Shown here one piece after another: positions 33,999-42,538 of a DNA stretch of 64,000 bases. The translations under genes and the position numbers were made by a program. The notes beneath the pieces are model-generated. The model saw only the letters and a program-made list of their open reading frames with translations. It was not told the origin of the DNA and did not search any database. Source of the DNA: Caballeronia jiangsuensis (GTDB lineage Bacteria; Pseudomonadota; Gammaproteobacteria; Burkholderiales; Burkholderiaceae); the NCBI GenBank assembly GCA_000648925.1, contig JFHF01000039.1, positions 1-64,000 on the forward strand. The letters are read 5' to 3'. The stretch's first letter is position 1; every line of letters begins with the position of its first letter.

Positions 33999-35136
33999 AC
34001 TCACTTCCTCCCGTCTGACGCTCGGCCGCGCGCACACCCGTTCCGACGAAGCCATCGCGGCGCGCTTTCTCGTCGAGCACAAGGGCTTCACGTTCGATCT
34101 CGATCTCACGCTGCCCGGGCGCGGCGTCACCGCCATCTTCGGCCATTCCGGTTCCGGCAAGACCACGCTCCTGCGATGCCTCGCGGGGCTCGCGCGGCCG
34201 CGCGTCGGGCGGCTCGTCGTCAATGGCGAAGTGTGGCTCGATACCGATCGCAACATCTTTCTGCCGACGCACAAGCGGCCGCTCGGCTATGTCTTTCAGG
34301 AAGCGAGCCTCTTTCCGCATCTGAGCGTGAAGAAGAACCTGCGCTTCGGGCTCGATCGCGTTCAGGCGGCGGAGCGGCGCGTGGATCTGTCGCAGGCGGC
34401 GGAACTGCTCGGCATCGGGCATCTGCTGGAGCGCATGCCCGCCGGCTTGTCGGGCGGCGAGCGGCAGCGCGTGGGCATCGCGCGGGCGCTCCTGACGAGT
34501 CCGCGTCTGCTCCTGCTCGACGAACCGCTCGCGTCGCTCGATCAGAAGCGCAAGCTCGAAATCCTTCCTTATCTGGAACGCCTGCACGACGAGCTGGATA
34601 TCCCCGTGCTCTACGTGAGCCACGCGCCGGAAGAAGTCGCGCGCCTCGCGGATCATCTCGTGCTGCTCGAAGGCGGCCGCGCGCTCGCGAGCGGCCCGAT
34701 CGCCGATACGCTCGCGCGCCTCGACCTGCCGCTCGCGGTCGCCGACGATGCATCGGTCGTGTTCGAAGGCATCGTCGATGGATACGACAGCGCATACGGC
34801 CTGCTCACGCTCGCGTTGCCGGGTTCGCGCGCGAAGCTCGCCGTCGTGCATGCGCCCGTCGCGGAAGGCAAATCGATGCGCGTGGCCGTGAAGGCGCGCG
34901 ACGTGAGTCTCATCACGGGCACGCACGAACATGAACGCAGCAGCGTGCTCAACGTGCTGCCCGCGACGGTCGTCGGCATTGCAAGCGACGCCAATCCGTC
35001 GCAAGCCGTGGTGCGCCTCGATGTCGACGGCTCGCCGCTGCTCGCGCGCGTCACACGCTATTCGATGGACCGGCTCGCGATCGTCGAAGGAATGCGCCTG
35101 TGGGCGCAGGTCAAGGCGGTGTCGCTACTCGCCTGA
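33991..35136 (+). CDS. modC: Molybdate ABC transporter ATP-binding protein
   Basis: A 381-residue ATPase. Walker A GHSGSGKTT (residues ~50-58), the signature LSGGERQRVGIARAL, Walker B LLLLDEPLASLD, and the C-terminal molybdate-binding (TOBE/MOP) domain from residue ~260 (VFEGIVDGYD to WAQVKAVSLLA) identify ModC. Start chosen at 33991, which overlaps modB. Its last codons overlap the convergent nudK gene by 12 bases. Confidence 0.95.
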   Translation: MSELTSSRLTLGRAHTRSDEAIAARFLVEHKGFTFDLDLTLPGRGVTAIFGHSGSGKTTLLRCLAGLARPRVGRLVVNGEVWLDTDRNIFLPTHKRPLGYVFQEASLFPHLSVKKNLRFGLDRVQAAERRVDLSQAAELLGIGHLLERMPAGLSGGERQRVGIARALLTSPRLLLLDEPLASLDQKRKLEILPYLERLHDELDIPVLYVSHAPEEVARLADHLVLLEGGRALASGPIADTLARLDLPLAVADDASVVFEGIVDGYDSAYGLLTLALPGSRAKLAVVHAPVAEGKSMRVAVKARDVSLITGTHEHERSSVLNVLPATVVGIASDANPSQAVVRLDVDGSPLLARVTRYSMDRLAIVEGMRLWAQVKAVSLLA

Positions 35137-35712
35137 GCGCGCCTTGAGCGCGGCGTACTGCAGGAGCATGATCGTCTTGCCGTCCATGATTTCGCCGCGC
35201 TCGATCATCTGCATGGCCGTTTGCAGCGGCACTTCGATCGTCTCGATCTCCTCGCCCTCTTCCTCGACGCCGCCGCCCGCCGACACGCGCATCGAGCCGT
35301 CGTAGTCGCCGATATAGAAATAGAGCTTCTCCGTCACCGATCCGGGACTCATGAACGCCTCGAAGATCTTTTCGACGTGATGCACCCGGTAGCCCGTTTC
35401 CTCTTCCACTTCGGCGCGGATGCGCTCTTCAGGCGTTGCGTCGTCGAGCAGGCCGCCGGGCGCTTCGATCAGCATGCCGTCGTGTCCGTTGACGAACGCG
35501 GGCATACGGAACTGGCGCGTCAGCAGCACGTTGCCGGTCTTGCGATCGCGCAGCAGGATGGTCGCGCCGTTGCCGCGATCATAGGTTTCGCGGCTTTGAC
35601 GCTGCCACGCGCCGTCGCGACGCTGGAAATCGAAGGTCACTTTTCTGAGAACGTACCAGTCGTCAGACAGCACTTCGGTTTTGAGGATGCGCACGCGGTC
35701 TTTCGTTTCCAT
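35125..35712 (-). CDS. nudK: GDP-mannose pyrophosphatase (Nudix)
   Basis: A 195-residue Nudix hydrolase whose length and motifs fit NudK: YDRGNGATILL, QFRMPAFVNG, GGLLDDATPEERIRAEVEEE with the Nudix box GX5EX7REUXEEXGU (here an A/R variant at the RE position), MSPGSVTEKLYF and GEIMDGKTIMLLQY. NudK cleaves GDP-mannose and related sugars to GMP and sugar-1-phosphate. ATG 35712 is preceded by AGGTGA. Divergent from the DeoR gene. Confidence 0.88.
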   Translation of the reverse strand: METKDRVRILKTEVLSDDWYVLRKVTFDFQRRDGAWQRQSRETYDRGNGATILLRDRKTGNVLLTRQFRMPAFVNGHDGMLIEAPGGLLDDATPEERIRAEVEEETGYRVHHVEKIFEAFMSPGSVTEKLYFYIGDYDGSMRVSAGGGVEEEGEEIETIEVPLQTAMQMIERGEIMDGKTIMLLQYAALKARSGE

Positions 35713-35750
35713 CGGATCACCTGTTCGACAACTCGTTGGACTCATGGTAA

Positions 35751-35787
35751 CGTGCAATTTCGTGCAACATCAAGATAATTCGTGCAA
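35751..35787 (+). repeat. Three phased CGTGCAA heptamers (DeoR operator candidate)
   Basis: CGTGCAA at 35751-35757, 35761-35767 and 35781-35787, i.e. at 10- and 20-base steps, so all lie on one face of the helix. They fill the gap just before the DeoR-type start codon and are a strong candidate for its autoregulatory binding site. Confidence 0.55.
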
Positions 35788-35791
35788 TCCC

Positions 35792-36547
35792 ATGTTGACC
35801 AGCCAACGCAAGAAAGCGATTCTCGACGCCCTCAAGCGCGACGGCCAGGTGCTCGCCACGGAACTGAGCGCGCGTTTCGGCGTTTCCGAGGACACCGTGC
35901 GGCGCGACCTGCGCGAGCTCGCCGCCGAAGGACTGTTGCAACGCGTGCACGGCGGCGCACTGCCCGCTTCGCCCGCGATCGCGCCGTTCGCGCGGCGCGA
36001 GGAAATGGAATCGGACGCGAAACGGCGCATCGCAAAGAAGGCGGCGGAAATGATCGCGCCGGGACAAGTCGTGATCGTCGATGGCGGCACGACCTCCGCG
36101 CTGCTCGTGCGTCAACTGCCCGAGAATCTGCGTGCGACGATCGTCACGCATAGCCCGAGCGTCGCGGTCGCGCTGGCGGAACACGCATCGGTCGAAGTCG
36201 TGCTGATCGGCGGCAAGCTTTACAAGCATTCGATCGTCACCGTGGGCGCGGCCGCCGTCGAAGCCATGTCGCACATCCATGCCGATATCTATTTCATGGG
36301 CGTGACCGGCGTGCATCCGACAGCCGGACTCACCACCGGCGATTTCGAGGAAGCGCACATCAAGCGCGCGCTCGCGGCGCGGGCGGCGGAAACCGTCGTG
36401 CTCGCGTCGGCGGCGAAGCTCAATGCGGCGTCGGCTTACAAGATCGGCGGGATCGAACTTGCGCAGACGATCATCGTCGAGGAAGCAGCCGACACGAAGC
36501 TGACCGAGCCGATCGAACAGGCCGGAATTACCGTGCTGCGCGCCTGA
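35792..36547 (+). CDS. DeoR-family transcriptional regulator
   Basis: A 251-residue protein with the DeoR N-terminal HTH (RKKAILDALKRDGQVLATEL, VSEDTVRRDLRELAAEGLLQ and RVHGGAL, the family signature) and a C-terminal sugar-phosphate-sensing domain (VIVDGGTTSALLVRQLP, VVLIGGKLYKHSIVTVG). It probably binds a phosphorylated sugar; no sugar operon is adjacent, so the target is unclear. ATG 35792 is the natural start of the HTH. Confidence 0.9.
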   Translation: MLTSQRKKAILDALKRDGQVLATELSARFGVSEDTVRRDLRELAAEGLLQRVHGGALPASPAIAPFARREEMESDAKRRIAKKAAEMIAPGQVVIVDGGTTSALLVRQLPENLRATIVTHSPSVAVALAEHASVEVVLIGGKLYKHSIVTVGAAAVEAMSHIHADIYFMGVTGVHPTAGLTTGDFEEAHIKRALAARAAETVVLASAAKLNAASAYKIGGIELAQTIIVEEAADTKLTEPIEQAGITVLRA

Positions 36548-36720
36548 AACCGCGACAATTTCTTACCGGGTAACGCGCCGAAAAATACCGGACCGCTCGT
36601 GTAATTGAATTTCTCCGGCAAGTGGAATAGCGTTGAAAGATGCGCCATGTCCAGTCAACAGCGGAGGTCGGTTTTCCGTTATAGGCATCGACACCGCAAA
36701 CAATTTTTCTGGAGAAGGTC

Positions 36721-37071
36721 GTGAATCGCCTGAAGGCTTTTATCGCGCTATCGCTGATCGCGAGCGCGGGCGTGACCGCCAACGCGTACGCATGGGCGCG
36801 CGTCGGCGTGTGGGTCGGCGGACCCGTGTATTACCCGTATCCCGTCGCGCCCGTGCCGTATTACTACTATCCGCCGCCGCCCGTGGTCGTCCAGCCGTCC
36901 GCGCCGGTTCAGTATGTCGAACAGGGCCAGGCCGCCGCCGATCCGGGCGCGCCCGCCCAGCAAGCCGGCATGTGGTACTACTGCGACTCCGCGAGGGCCT
37001 ACTACCCGTATGTGAAGCAATGTTCCGACGCGTGGCGTCCGGTTCCGGCTACACCGCCGCCGTCGAACTGA
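36721..37071 (+). CDS. Small secreted Pro/Tyr-rich protein
   Basis: A 116-residue protein with a signal peptide (cleavage after ANAYA), a tyrosine- and proline-rich linker (PVYYPYPVAPVPYYYYPPPP) and a C-terminal WYYCDSARAYYPYVKQCSDA block with two Cys and several Tyr, as seen in a widespread family of small proteobacterial exported proteins. GTG start at 36721 with CTGGAGAAGG ahead. Probably envelope-located. Followed by a glycine-zipper lipoprotein 50 bases on. Confidence 0.75.
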   Translation: MNRLKAFIALSLIASAGVTANAYAWARVGVWVGGPVYYPYPVAPVPYYYYPPPPVVVQPSAPVQYVEQGQAAADPGAPAQQAGMWYYCDSARAYYPYVKQCSDAWRPVPATPPPSN

Positions 37072-37121
37072 TGCCTTTTCTGCGCCCCGAAACAGACAAC
37101 GAAGCGAATTCGCAAGACTCC

Positions 37122-37640
37122 ATGAACTACTCAAGGCTTGCCCTGCTCCTTGCGGCCATCGGCGTTTCGGCCTGCACCGTGATGCCTACCGGCCCGAGCG
37201 TGATGGCGCTGCCCGGCAGCACCAAGACGTTCGACCAGTTCCGCGCCGACGATTCCTCATGCCGCCAGTTCGCCCTCAATCAGGTCGGCGGCGTCGACGC
37301 CAATCAGGCGGCAACCAATAGCGCGGTCGGCAGCGCGGTCGTCGGCACTGCGCTCGGCGCGGCGGCGGGCGCGGCGTTCGGCGGCGGCTCGGGCGCGGCT
37401 ATCGGCGCGGGAGCGGGCTTGCTGACCGGCAGCGCGTTCGGCGTCGGCGCATCGCAGGCATCGGGTTACAACGTGCAGCAACGCTACGATTACGCGTATC
37501 TGCAATGCATGTACGCCGCCGGCGACAAGGTGCCCGTGCGCGGCGCCACACGCACCGTCCAGCCTTCCGGCGCTTACAGCACCACGCCACCGCCGCCGCC
37601 TCCGCCGCCTGGCTGGCAGCCGCCGCCCGGAACGTACTGA
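37122..37640 (+). CDS. Glycine-zipper lipoprotein
   Basis: A 172-residue lipoprotein (lipobox VSAC, Cys ~18). After QFRADDSSCRQFALNQVGG comes a glycine-zipper segment (GSAVVGTALGAAAGAAFGGG, GAAIGAGAGLLTGSAFGVGA) typical of outer-membrane-inserting proteins, then a Tyr-rich DYAYLQCMYAAGDKVPV motif and a proline-rich tail. It is probably cotranscribed with the preceding small exported protein; envelope function likely. Confidence 0.8.
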   Translation: MNYSRLALLLAAIGVSACTVMPTGPSVMALPGSTKTFDQFRADDSSCRQFALNQVGGVDANQAATNSAVGSAVVGTALGAAAGAAFGGGSGAAIGAGAGLLTGSAFGVGASQASGYNVQQRYDYAYLQCMYAAGDKVPVRGATRTVQPSGAYSTTPPPPPPPPGWQPPPGTY

Positions 37641-37648
37641 CAGGGTCA

Positions 37649-38485
37649 TCAGCGCCGCACGCGCCGGTCGTCGTCGATGGCGTTCAGCGGCGCGCCCGGC
37701 ACGAACGCCGGCGCGACAAGCAGGCCCGTCACCCAGCCGATATAAAACCGCAAGTCGCTCCAGAATTCCGATCGTTCATAAACGCGAAACGCCTCCACGT
37801 GCGCGAGCCATAGCACGAGTTGCAGCGCGCCGGTCAGCACGAGCCAGGCGAGCGCGATCACACCGGTCGCGCGGGCGCAGCGCCTGAAGGTCGAGGCATC
37901 CCACTGTTCCCGCACGATGATGCATCCCGCGATCAGCACGCCGGTCGCCGGAATCACGCTCGTCACGAGCACGTGCGCGCTCCATCCGAATATCACGCCC
38001 GCGACGAAGCTGACGATCACCGCGAGCGCCGCCACGGCCCACGCGATCCACGACGGCGCACGCGCGGCCATCCACGCGAGCGTGATGAAGAACGGTATGA
38101 GCGCCCATTGCAGCGCCTGCGCGACGGCTTTCGCGAGGTTCTCGCCCGCGTGCTCGTTCGAATGGCTCGCCGCGACATACACGGTGATCGCTTCGTGCAC
38201 GCACACGGCGACGATCGCGAAGCTCAACGCCTCGCACGCGGCGAAGGCCGGCGATTTCTCCGTGTGCTCGGGCGCATCGCCGAGACCGCGCACGCGTTCC
38301 AGCACAGGTTCGACGAAGAACGCGAGAATCGCTCCGATCAGCAGCGCGGCGGCGGCGTCGGTGAGCGAAAAATGGCCGAAGACGGAAAAGAGACCCTGCC
38401 ACAGAAATTCGGGCGCGGCCGCGCACACGGCCACCCACAGCGCGAAGAAGAACCCGTTCGAAGCACTTCTGAGCGGCATGGCCAC
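37649..38485 (-). CDS. Conserved membrane protein of unknown function
   Basis: A 278-residue integral membrane protein with about seven hydrophobic helices (e.g. FFFALWVAVCAAAPEFLWQG, AAAALLIGAILAFFVEPVLE, IAWAVAALAVIVSFVAGVIF). No transporter or enzyme motif recognised. It is 12 bases downstream of the lipoate-ligase-like gene on the same strand, so the two may be cotranscribed. Confidence 0.75.
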   Translation of the reverse strand: MAMPLRSASNGFFFALWVAVCAAAPEFLWQGLFSVFGHFSLTDAAAALLIGAILAFFVEPVLERVRGLGDAPEHTEKSPAFAACEALSFAIVAVCVHEAITVYVAASHSNEHAGENLAKAVAQALQWALIPFFITLAWMAARAPSWIAWAVAALAVIVSFVAGVIFGWSAHVLVTSVIPATGVLIAGCIIVREQWDASTFRRCARATGVIALAWLVLTGALQLVLWLAHVEAFRVYERSEFWSDLRFYIGWVTGLLVAPAFVPGAPLNAIDDDRRVRR

Positions 38486-38497
38486 CTCGATGCGTTT

Positions 38498-39277
38498 TTA
38501 TTGTTCCGGCAGCGGCGCTTCCTTCACGCGGTCGATCAACGCCGTGCGCACGCGCTCGCGCAAGTCGGCGGGCATCGAAAAACATTCGTAGGCGAGCGCC
38601 TGCGCGACGGTCACGATGCGCATTTCCTCGTAGCGCCGACCGCTTTCGATCATCGCTTCGAACGCGTTGGCGCGCTCGTTGATTTCGATCGGATCGGCAT
38701 CGACGAGCAGAACTGCGTGCGCAAGCACCGCGTAAAGCGGCTGATCCTTGTCGCCGTGCGGCACGCGCCGCCAGTACTGCGCCGTGCCCGCGACCTTGCG
38801 CGCGTCGTCGCCGGGGCCCCACGCGAGATTGAAGCGGCCGTCGCAGAACGAGCCTTCGACGGCCTGCCAGTGCGTCAGCACGCCGAGCGAGTTGAGCGCG
38901 TCCGCGAGAATCCTGCACAGATGCACGTAGACGGCTTCGGAGAGCGTGCCCATCGGCGCGCGCACCGGATACGCGAGGCTCAGATTGAGAATGCCCGGAC
39001 CTTGCGGCACGAGACCGCCGCCCGACAGACGCAGCCACACGGGACAGCCGCGCTGCGCGAAAGCCTCGCGCGCATCGGCGAGCGCCGCGTAACGCTGATA
39101 GCTGCGCGGCACGACCAGCGAGACGGGCGCTTCCCAGACGTGCGCGACGGCCTCGCCGGCGGCCGCGCGTGAGAGCAGCGCTTCCTCGGCGTCTAGCGGA
39201 TCGCCGGAAAGGGAAGCGGGATCGATCAGTTGGAAGGGCATGGCATCGATGTCCGGGCGCGTCGCGGGCGACGCCAT
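38498..39277 (-). CDS. Lipoate-protein ligase A family protein
   Basis: A 259-residue BPL/LplA-fold protein. RLSGGGLVPQGPGILNLSLA (residues ~84-103) is the family's ligand-binding motif (RxSGGG), and a Lys in DDARKVAGTAQYWRR stands where LplA has its adenylate Lys. It probably attaches lipoate to an E2 lipoyl domain. The acetoin dehydrogenase E2 gene lies immediately upstream on the same strand, making it the likely client. ATG 39241 (MPFQLIDPASL) is an alternative start. Confidence 0.8.
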   Translation of the reverse strand: MASPATRPDIDAMPFQLIDPASLSGDPLDAEEALLSRAAAGEAVAHVWEAPVSLVVPRSYQRYAALADAREAFAQRGCPVWLRLSGGGLVPQGPGILNLSLAYPVRAPMGTLSEAVYVHLCRILADALNSLGVLTHWQAVEGSFCDGRFNLAWGPGDDARKVAGTAQYWRRVPHGDKDQPLYAVLAHAVLLVDADPIEINERANAFEAMIESGRRYEEMRIVTVAQALAYECFSMPADLRERVRTALIDRVKEAPLPEQ

Positions 39278-39311
39278 CCAAGCATGGTAGCGAATAACCG
39301 CGACAAACGAG

Positions 39312-39346
39312 CGCGCCCCGTCGGCGGCCTTCTCCGGCGGGGCGCG
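39312..39346. terminator. GC-rich hairpin after the aco operon
   Basis: CGCGCCCCG / CGGGGCGCG (39312-39320, 39338-39346), 9-bp perfect stem, 16 bases downstream of the acoC stop. No strong T tract, so partial termination is possible and the lipoate-ligase gene could still be read. Confidence 0.5.
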
Positions 39347-39362
39347 TGCGGCTCGGGCGCGG

Positions 39363-40487
39363 TCAGCCTGCCTTCGCCACGTGCTCCTTCAGCAGCGCAT
39401 TCACTTCGTTCGCCTTCTCCATCTGACTCATGTGGCCGGCATCCTCGAAAACGCGCACGGTCGCGCCTTCCGGTGCGTGCTTTGCGTGCGCGGCGGGAAT
39501 GATCTGGTCCTTCTCGCCCCAGATCACGAGCACCGGCTTGCCCGTCGCGGCCAGCTTGCCGCCCGGCTGCGCGCTCTGCCTGCCGCCCGCGAACAATCCG
39601 CCATTGAGCGATGTCAGCGCGTCGCTCACGCCATCGAGCCGTTTGTACTTCAGCAGATCGTCGAGCATCTGGCGGCTTACCAGATCGGGATTCGCGAACA
39701 GCAGTTCGACGACAGGCTTCAGTTCGCGCCGCGATTCGGCGGTCACGAAGCCTTCGGTGTACGCGTTGTTCACTTCATCGCCGAAGCCGGCAGGCGAAAT
39801 CAGCGATACCGATTGCACGCGCGCCGGCTGATCGACGGCCATCTGCGCCGCGATGCCGCCGCCCATCGAGTGCCCGACGAGATGCGCCTTTTCAATCGAT
39901 ACAGCGTCCATGAACTTGCCGACGAAGCCCGCGAGTTCCGCCAGCGTCGTTCCCGGCACTTTCGGCGTCGATTGACCGTGACCCGGCAAATCCAGCGCGA
40001 ACACGCGATTTTTCTCCGCGAGCGCGTCGAGATTGAAGAGCCAGTTGTCGAGATCGCCGCCGAAGCCGTGGATGAACAGCACGGCTGGACGGTTCGCATC
40101 GTCGCCGCCGCGCGATGCGTAGCGCACGCGAATGCTATCGACATCGACGAAGTGATACGCCGCCGCTTCCTCGCCCTCTTCTTCGTCTTCGGCGGGCGTC
40201 ACGTACGAGGAGACATACGCGTCGATGTCGGCGTCGCTCACGTCGGAAGCCGCGAGCACGCCGAGCAGCGCCTTCACCGGCAGCGTATCGCCCGCCGCCG
40301 CCACTTTGCGCCGTAGCAAGCCGGCGTCGGGTGCTTCGACGGCATTGGCGATCTTGTCGGTTTCGACATCGAGAATCGGCATGCCGACGGTGATCTCCGT
40401 GCCCTCCTCCACGAGCCACTCGTTGACCGTGCCTTCCTTCATCGACAAGCCCCACTTGGGCATCACGATCGGTGTGATTGCGGACAT
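39363..40487 (-). CDS. acoC: Acetoin dehydrogenase E2 component (dihydrolipoamide acetyltransferase)
   Basis: A 374-residue two-domain protein. Residues 1-~80 form a lipoyl domain with the lipoylation site in VETDKIA. Residues ~125-374 form an alpha/beta-hydrolase domain (HGFGGDLDNW, nucleophile motif VGHSMGGG, His in EDAGHMSQMEK) instead of the CoA-dependent acyltransferase fold of pyruvate dehydrogenase E2, which is the AcoC hallmark. With AcoA/B it cleaves acetoin to acetaldehyde and acetyl-CoA. The stop of acoB lies at its start. Confidence 0.93.
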   Translation of the reverse strand: MSAITPIVMPKWGLSMKEGTVNEWLVEEGTEITVGMPILDVETDKIANAVEAPDAGLLRRKVAAAGDTLPVKALLGVLAASDVSDADIDAYVSSYVTPAEDEEEGEEAAAYHFVDVDSIRVRYASRGGDDANRPAVLFIHGFGGDLDNWLFNLDALAEKNRVFALDLPGHGQSTPKVPGTTLAELAGFVGKFMDAVSIEKAHLVGHSMGGGIAAQMAVDQPARVQSVSLISPAGFGDEVNNAYTEGFVTAESRRELKPVVELLFANPDLVSRQMLDDLLKYKRLDGVSDALTSLNGGLFAGGRQSAQPGGKLAATGKPVLVIWGEKDQIIPAAHAKHAPEGATVRVFEDAGHMSQMEKANEVNALLKEHVAKAG

Positions 40488-41503
40488 CAGTGCTTTCCTC
40501 CCTTCATGGTTTTTCGTGCGGCGTCGGCGATCTGCGCGGCGCTCGGAATGTACAGATCTTCGAGCGTCGGCGAGAACGGCACCGGCGTATGCGGCGCGCA
40601 GACCATCTGGATGCCGGATTTCAGCGCGCCGAACGCCTGTTGCGCGACCTGCGCGGAAATATCGGTGGCGATATTGCAGCGCGGATTCGCTTCATCGACG
40701 ACGACGAGCCGCCCCGTGTTCTCGACGGTTTCGAGCACCGTGTCGAGATCGAGCGGCGACAGCGTGCGCAAATCGACGACTTCCGCTTCGATGCCCTCCT
40801 TCGCGAGCGTCGATGCCGCTTCGAGCGCGCGATGCACCATCAGTCCATACGTGACGATGGAAACATCCTTGCCGTCGCGCACGACGTTCGCCTCGCCGAA
40901 CGGAATCGCGTACGAGTTCTCGGGCACTTCGCCTTCGAAGCCGTAGAGATTCTTGTGCTCGCAGAAGATGACGGGATCGTTGTCGCGGATCGCCTGGATC
41001 AACAAGCCCTTGGTGTCGTAAGGCGTGCTCGGGCAGACGACTTTCAGACCCGGAATATGCGTGAACAGGGACGTCAGCATCTGACTGTGCTGAGCCGCCG
41101 CGCGAAAGCCCGCGCCGACCATCGCGCGGATCACGACGGGCGTCTCCGCCTTGCCGCCGAACATATAGCGGAACTTGGCGGCCTGATTGAAGATCTGGTC
41201 GAAGCACACGCCCATGAAGTCGATGAACATCAGCTCCGCGACCGGGCGCATGCCGCACGCCGCCGCGCCGATCGCCGCGCCGACATACGCGGATTCCGAC
41301 AGCGGCGTGTCGAGCAACCGGTCGCCGTGTTTCGCGTAGAGTCCCTTCGTCACGCCGAGCACGCCGCCCCACGCGTCTTTCTCGCCGTCCGCGCCTGCGC
41401 CGCCGACGATGTCCTCACCCAGCACGATCACGCTCGGATCGCGCGTCATTTCCTGATCGATGGCTTCGTTGATCGCCATCTTCATGCTCAGTTTGCGGGC
41501 CAT
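40487..41503 (-). CDS. acoB: Acetoin:DCPIP oxidoreductase E1 beta subunit
   Basis: A 338-residue transketolase-like beta subunit (MNEAIDQEMTRDP-type start: INEAIDQEMTRDPSVIVLGE; then TPLSESAYVGAAIGAAACGM; GLLIQAIRDNDPVIFCEHKN; and a C-terminal PCAPHTPVPFSPTLED-like block). With AcoA it forms the thiamine-diphosphate-dependent E1 that splits acetoin. Starts 18 bases after acoA; its last base coincides with the start of acoC. Confidence 0.93.
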   Translation of the reverse strand: MARKLSMKMAINEAIDQEMTRDPSVIVLGEDIVGGAGADGEKDAWGGVLGVTKGLYAKHGDRLLDTPLSESAYVGAAIGAAACGMRPVAELMFIDFMGVCFDQIFNQAAKFRYMFGGKAETPVVIRAMVGAGFRAAAQHSQMLTSLFTHIPGLKVVCPSTPYDTKGLLIQAIRDNDPVIFCEHKNLYGFEGEVPENSYAIPFGEANVVRDGKDVSIVTYGLMVHRALEAASTLAKEGIEAEVVDLRTLSPLDLDTVLETVENTGRLVVVDEANPRCNIATDISAQVAQQAFGALKSGIQMVCAPHTPVPFSPTLEDLYIPSAAQIADAARKTMKGGKH

Positions 41504-41521
41504 GGTGGTTATCTCCTCGAT

Positions 41522-42520
41522 TTAGTATTTGACGTAGACATCGGTGAGCAGATCGGCGGCGGTCGGCAAAGGCGCGTCCTTCGCTTCCTGCACCGCGCGG
41601 TCGATCAGCGCGGCGACTTCCTTGTCGATCGCGTCGAGTTCGGCGGGGGAAATCACGTCGGCTTGCGTGACGGCGGCCGCGAACTTCTTCAGGCAATCCT
41701 TGTTCGAGCGGATATCGTCGAGTTCGCCCGGCGCGCGATAAGTCTGTGCATCGCCTTCGAAGTGGCCGTAGAAACGGATCATCTTGCATTCGAGCAGCGC
41801 CGGTCCGCCGCCTTCGCGCGCGCGCTTGATCACTTCGCCCGCCGCCTCGTGCACCGCGAAGAAATCGGTGCCGTCGACGGTCACGCCCGGAATGCCGAAG
41901 CCCGCCGCGCGATCGACGTAACTATCGACCGCCGTGCCGTAGTCGCGCGCCGTCGATTCGGCATAGCCGTTGTTCTCGATCACGAAGATCACCGGCAGAT
42001 TCCACACGGCCGCGAGATTCAGGCTTTCGAGGAACGTGCCCTGGTTCGACGCGCCGTCGCCCGCGAAGGTGATGCCCACTTCGCCCTTGCCACGAAACTT
42101 CGCCGCGAGCGCCGCGCCGCAAATCAGGGGCGCGCCCGCGCCGAGGATGCCGTTCGCGCCCATCATTCCTTTCGACAGATCGGCGATATGCATCGAGCCG
42201 CCCTTGCCGTTGCACGAGCCGCCCTTCTTGCCGTAGATCTCCTTCATCATCGCGACCGGATCGACGCCCTTCGCGATGCAGTGTCCGTGTCCGCGGTGCG
42301 TACTCGCGATGCGGTCGCCATCGGTCAGATGACTCATGATGCCGACGCCCGCCGCCTCCTCGCCCGCGTACAGGTGCACGAAGCCGGGAATGTCGCCGCG
42401 TCCGAAATCGACGTGCAGACGCTCCTCGAAATCGCGAATCGTGCGCATCTTGCGATACGCGCCCAGCAGTTCTTCCTTCGAGAGCGGCAAGCCGCCCGCA
42501 TGCTGTTGCGACGCTGTCAT
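41522..42520 (-). CDS. acoA: Acetoin:DCPIP oxidoreductase E1 alpha subunit
   Basis: A 332-residue alpha subunit with the E1 signature: MRTIRDFEERLHVDF, GFVHLYAGEEAAGVGIMSHL, HRGHGHCIAKGVD, and the ThDP/Mg motif GDGASNQGTFLESLNLAAVW with NNGYAES following. Forms the acetoin-cleaving E1 with AcoB. It lies 18 bases downstream of acoX in the operon. No acoL (E3) gene is present here, so the complex must use a dihydrolipoamide dehydrogenase encoded elsewhere. Confidence 0.94.
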   Translation of the reverse strand: MTASQQHAGGLPLSKEELLGAYRKMRTIRDFEERLHVDFGRGDIPGFVHLYAGEEAAGVGIMSHLTDGDRIASTHRGHGHCIAKGVDPVAMMKEIYGKKGGSCNGKGGSMHIADLSKGMMGANGILGAGAPLICGAALAAKFRGKGEVGITFAGDGASNQGTFLESLNLAAVWNLPVIFVIENNGYAESTARDYGTAVDSYVDRAAGFGIPGVTVDGTDFFAVHEAAGEVIKRAREGGGPALLECKMIRFYGHFEGDAQTYRAPGELDDIRSNKDCLKKFAAAVTQADVISPAELDAIDKEVAALIDRAVQEAKDAPLPTAADLLTDVYVKY

Positions 42521-42538
42521 GTCTGTCTCCTTGGTGGA

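Noticed and set aside
36841..36960. Pro/Tyr codon repeats as a tandem DNA repeat
   Set aside because: The repeats are irregular and arise from the low-complexity protein linker, not from a DNA-level array.
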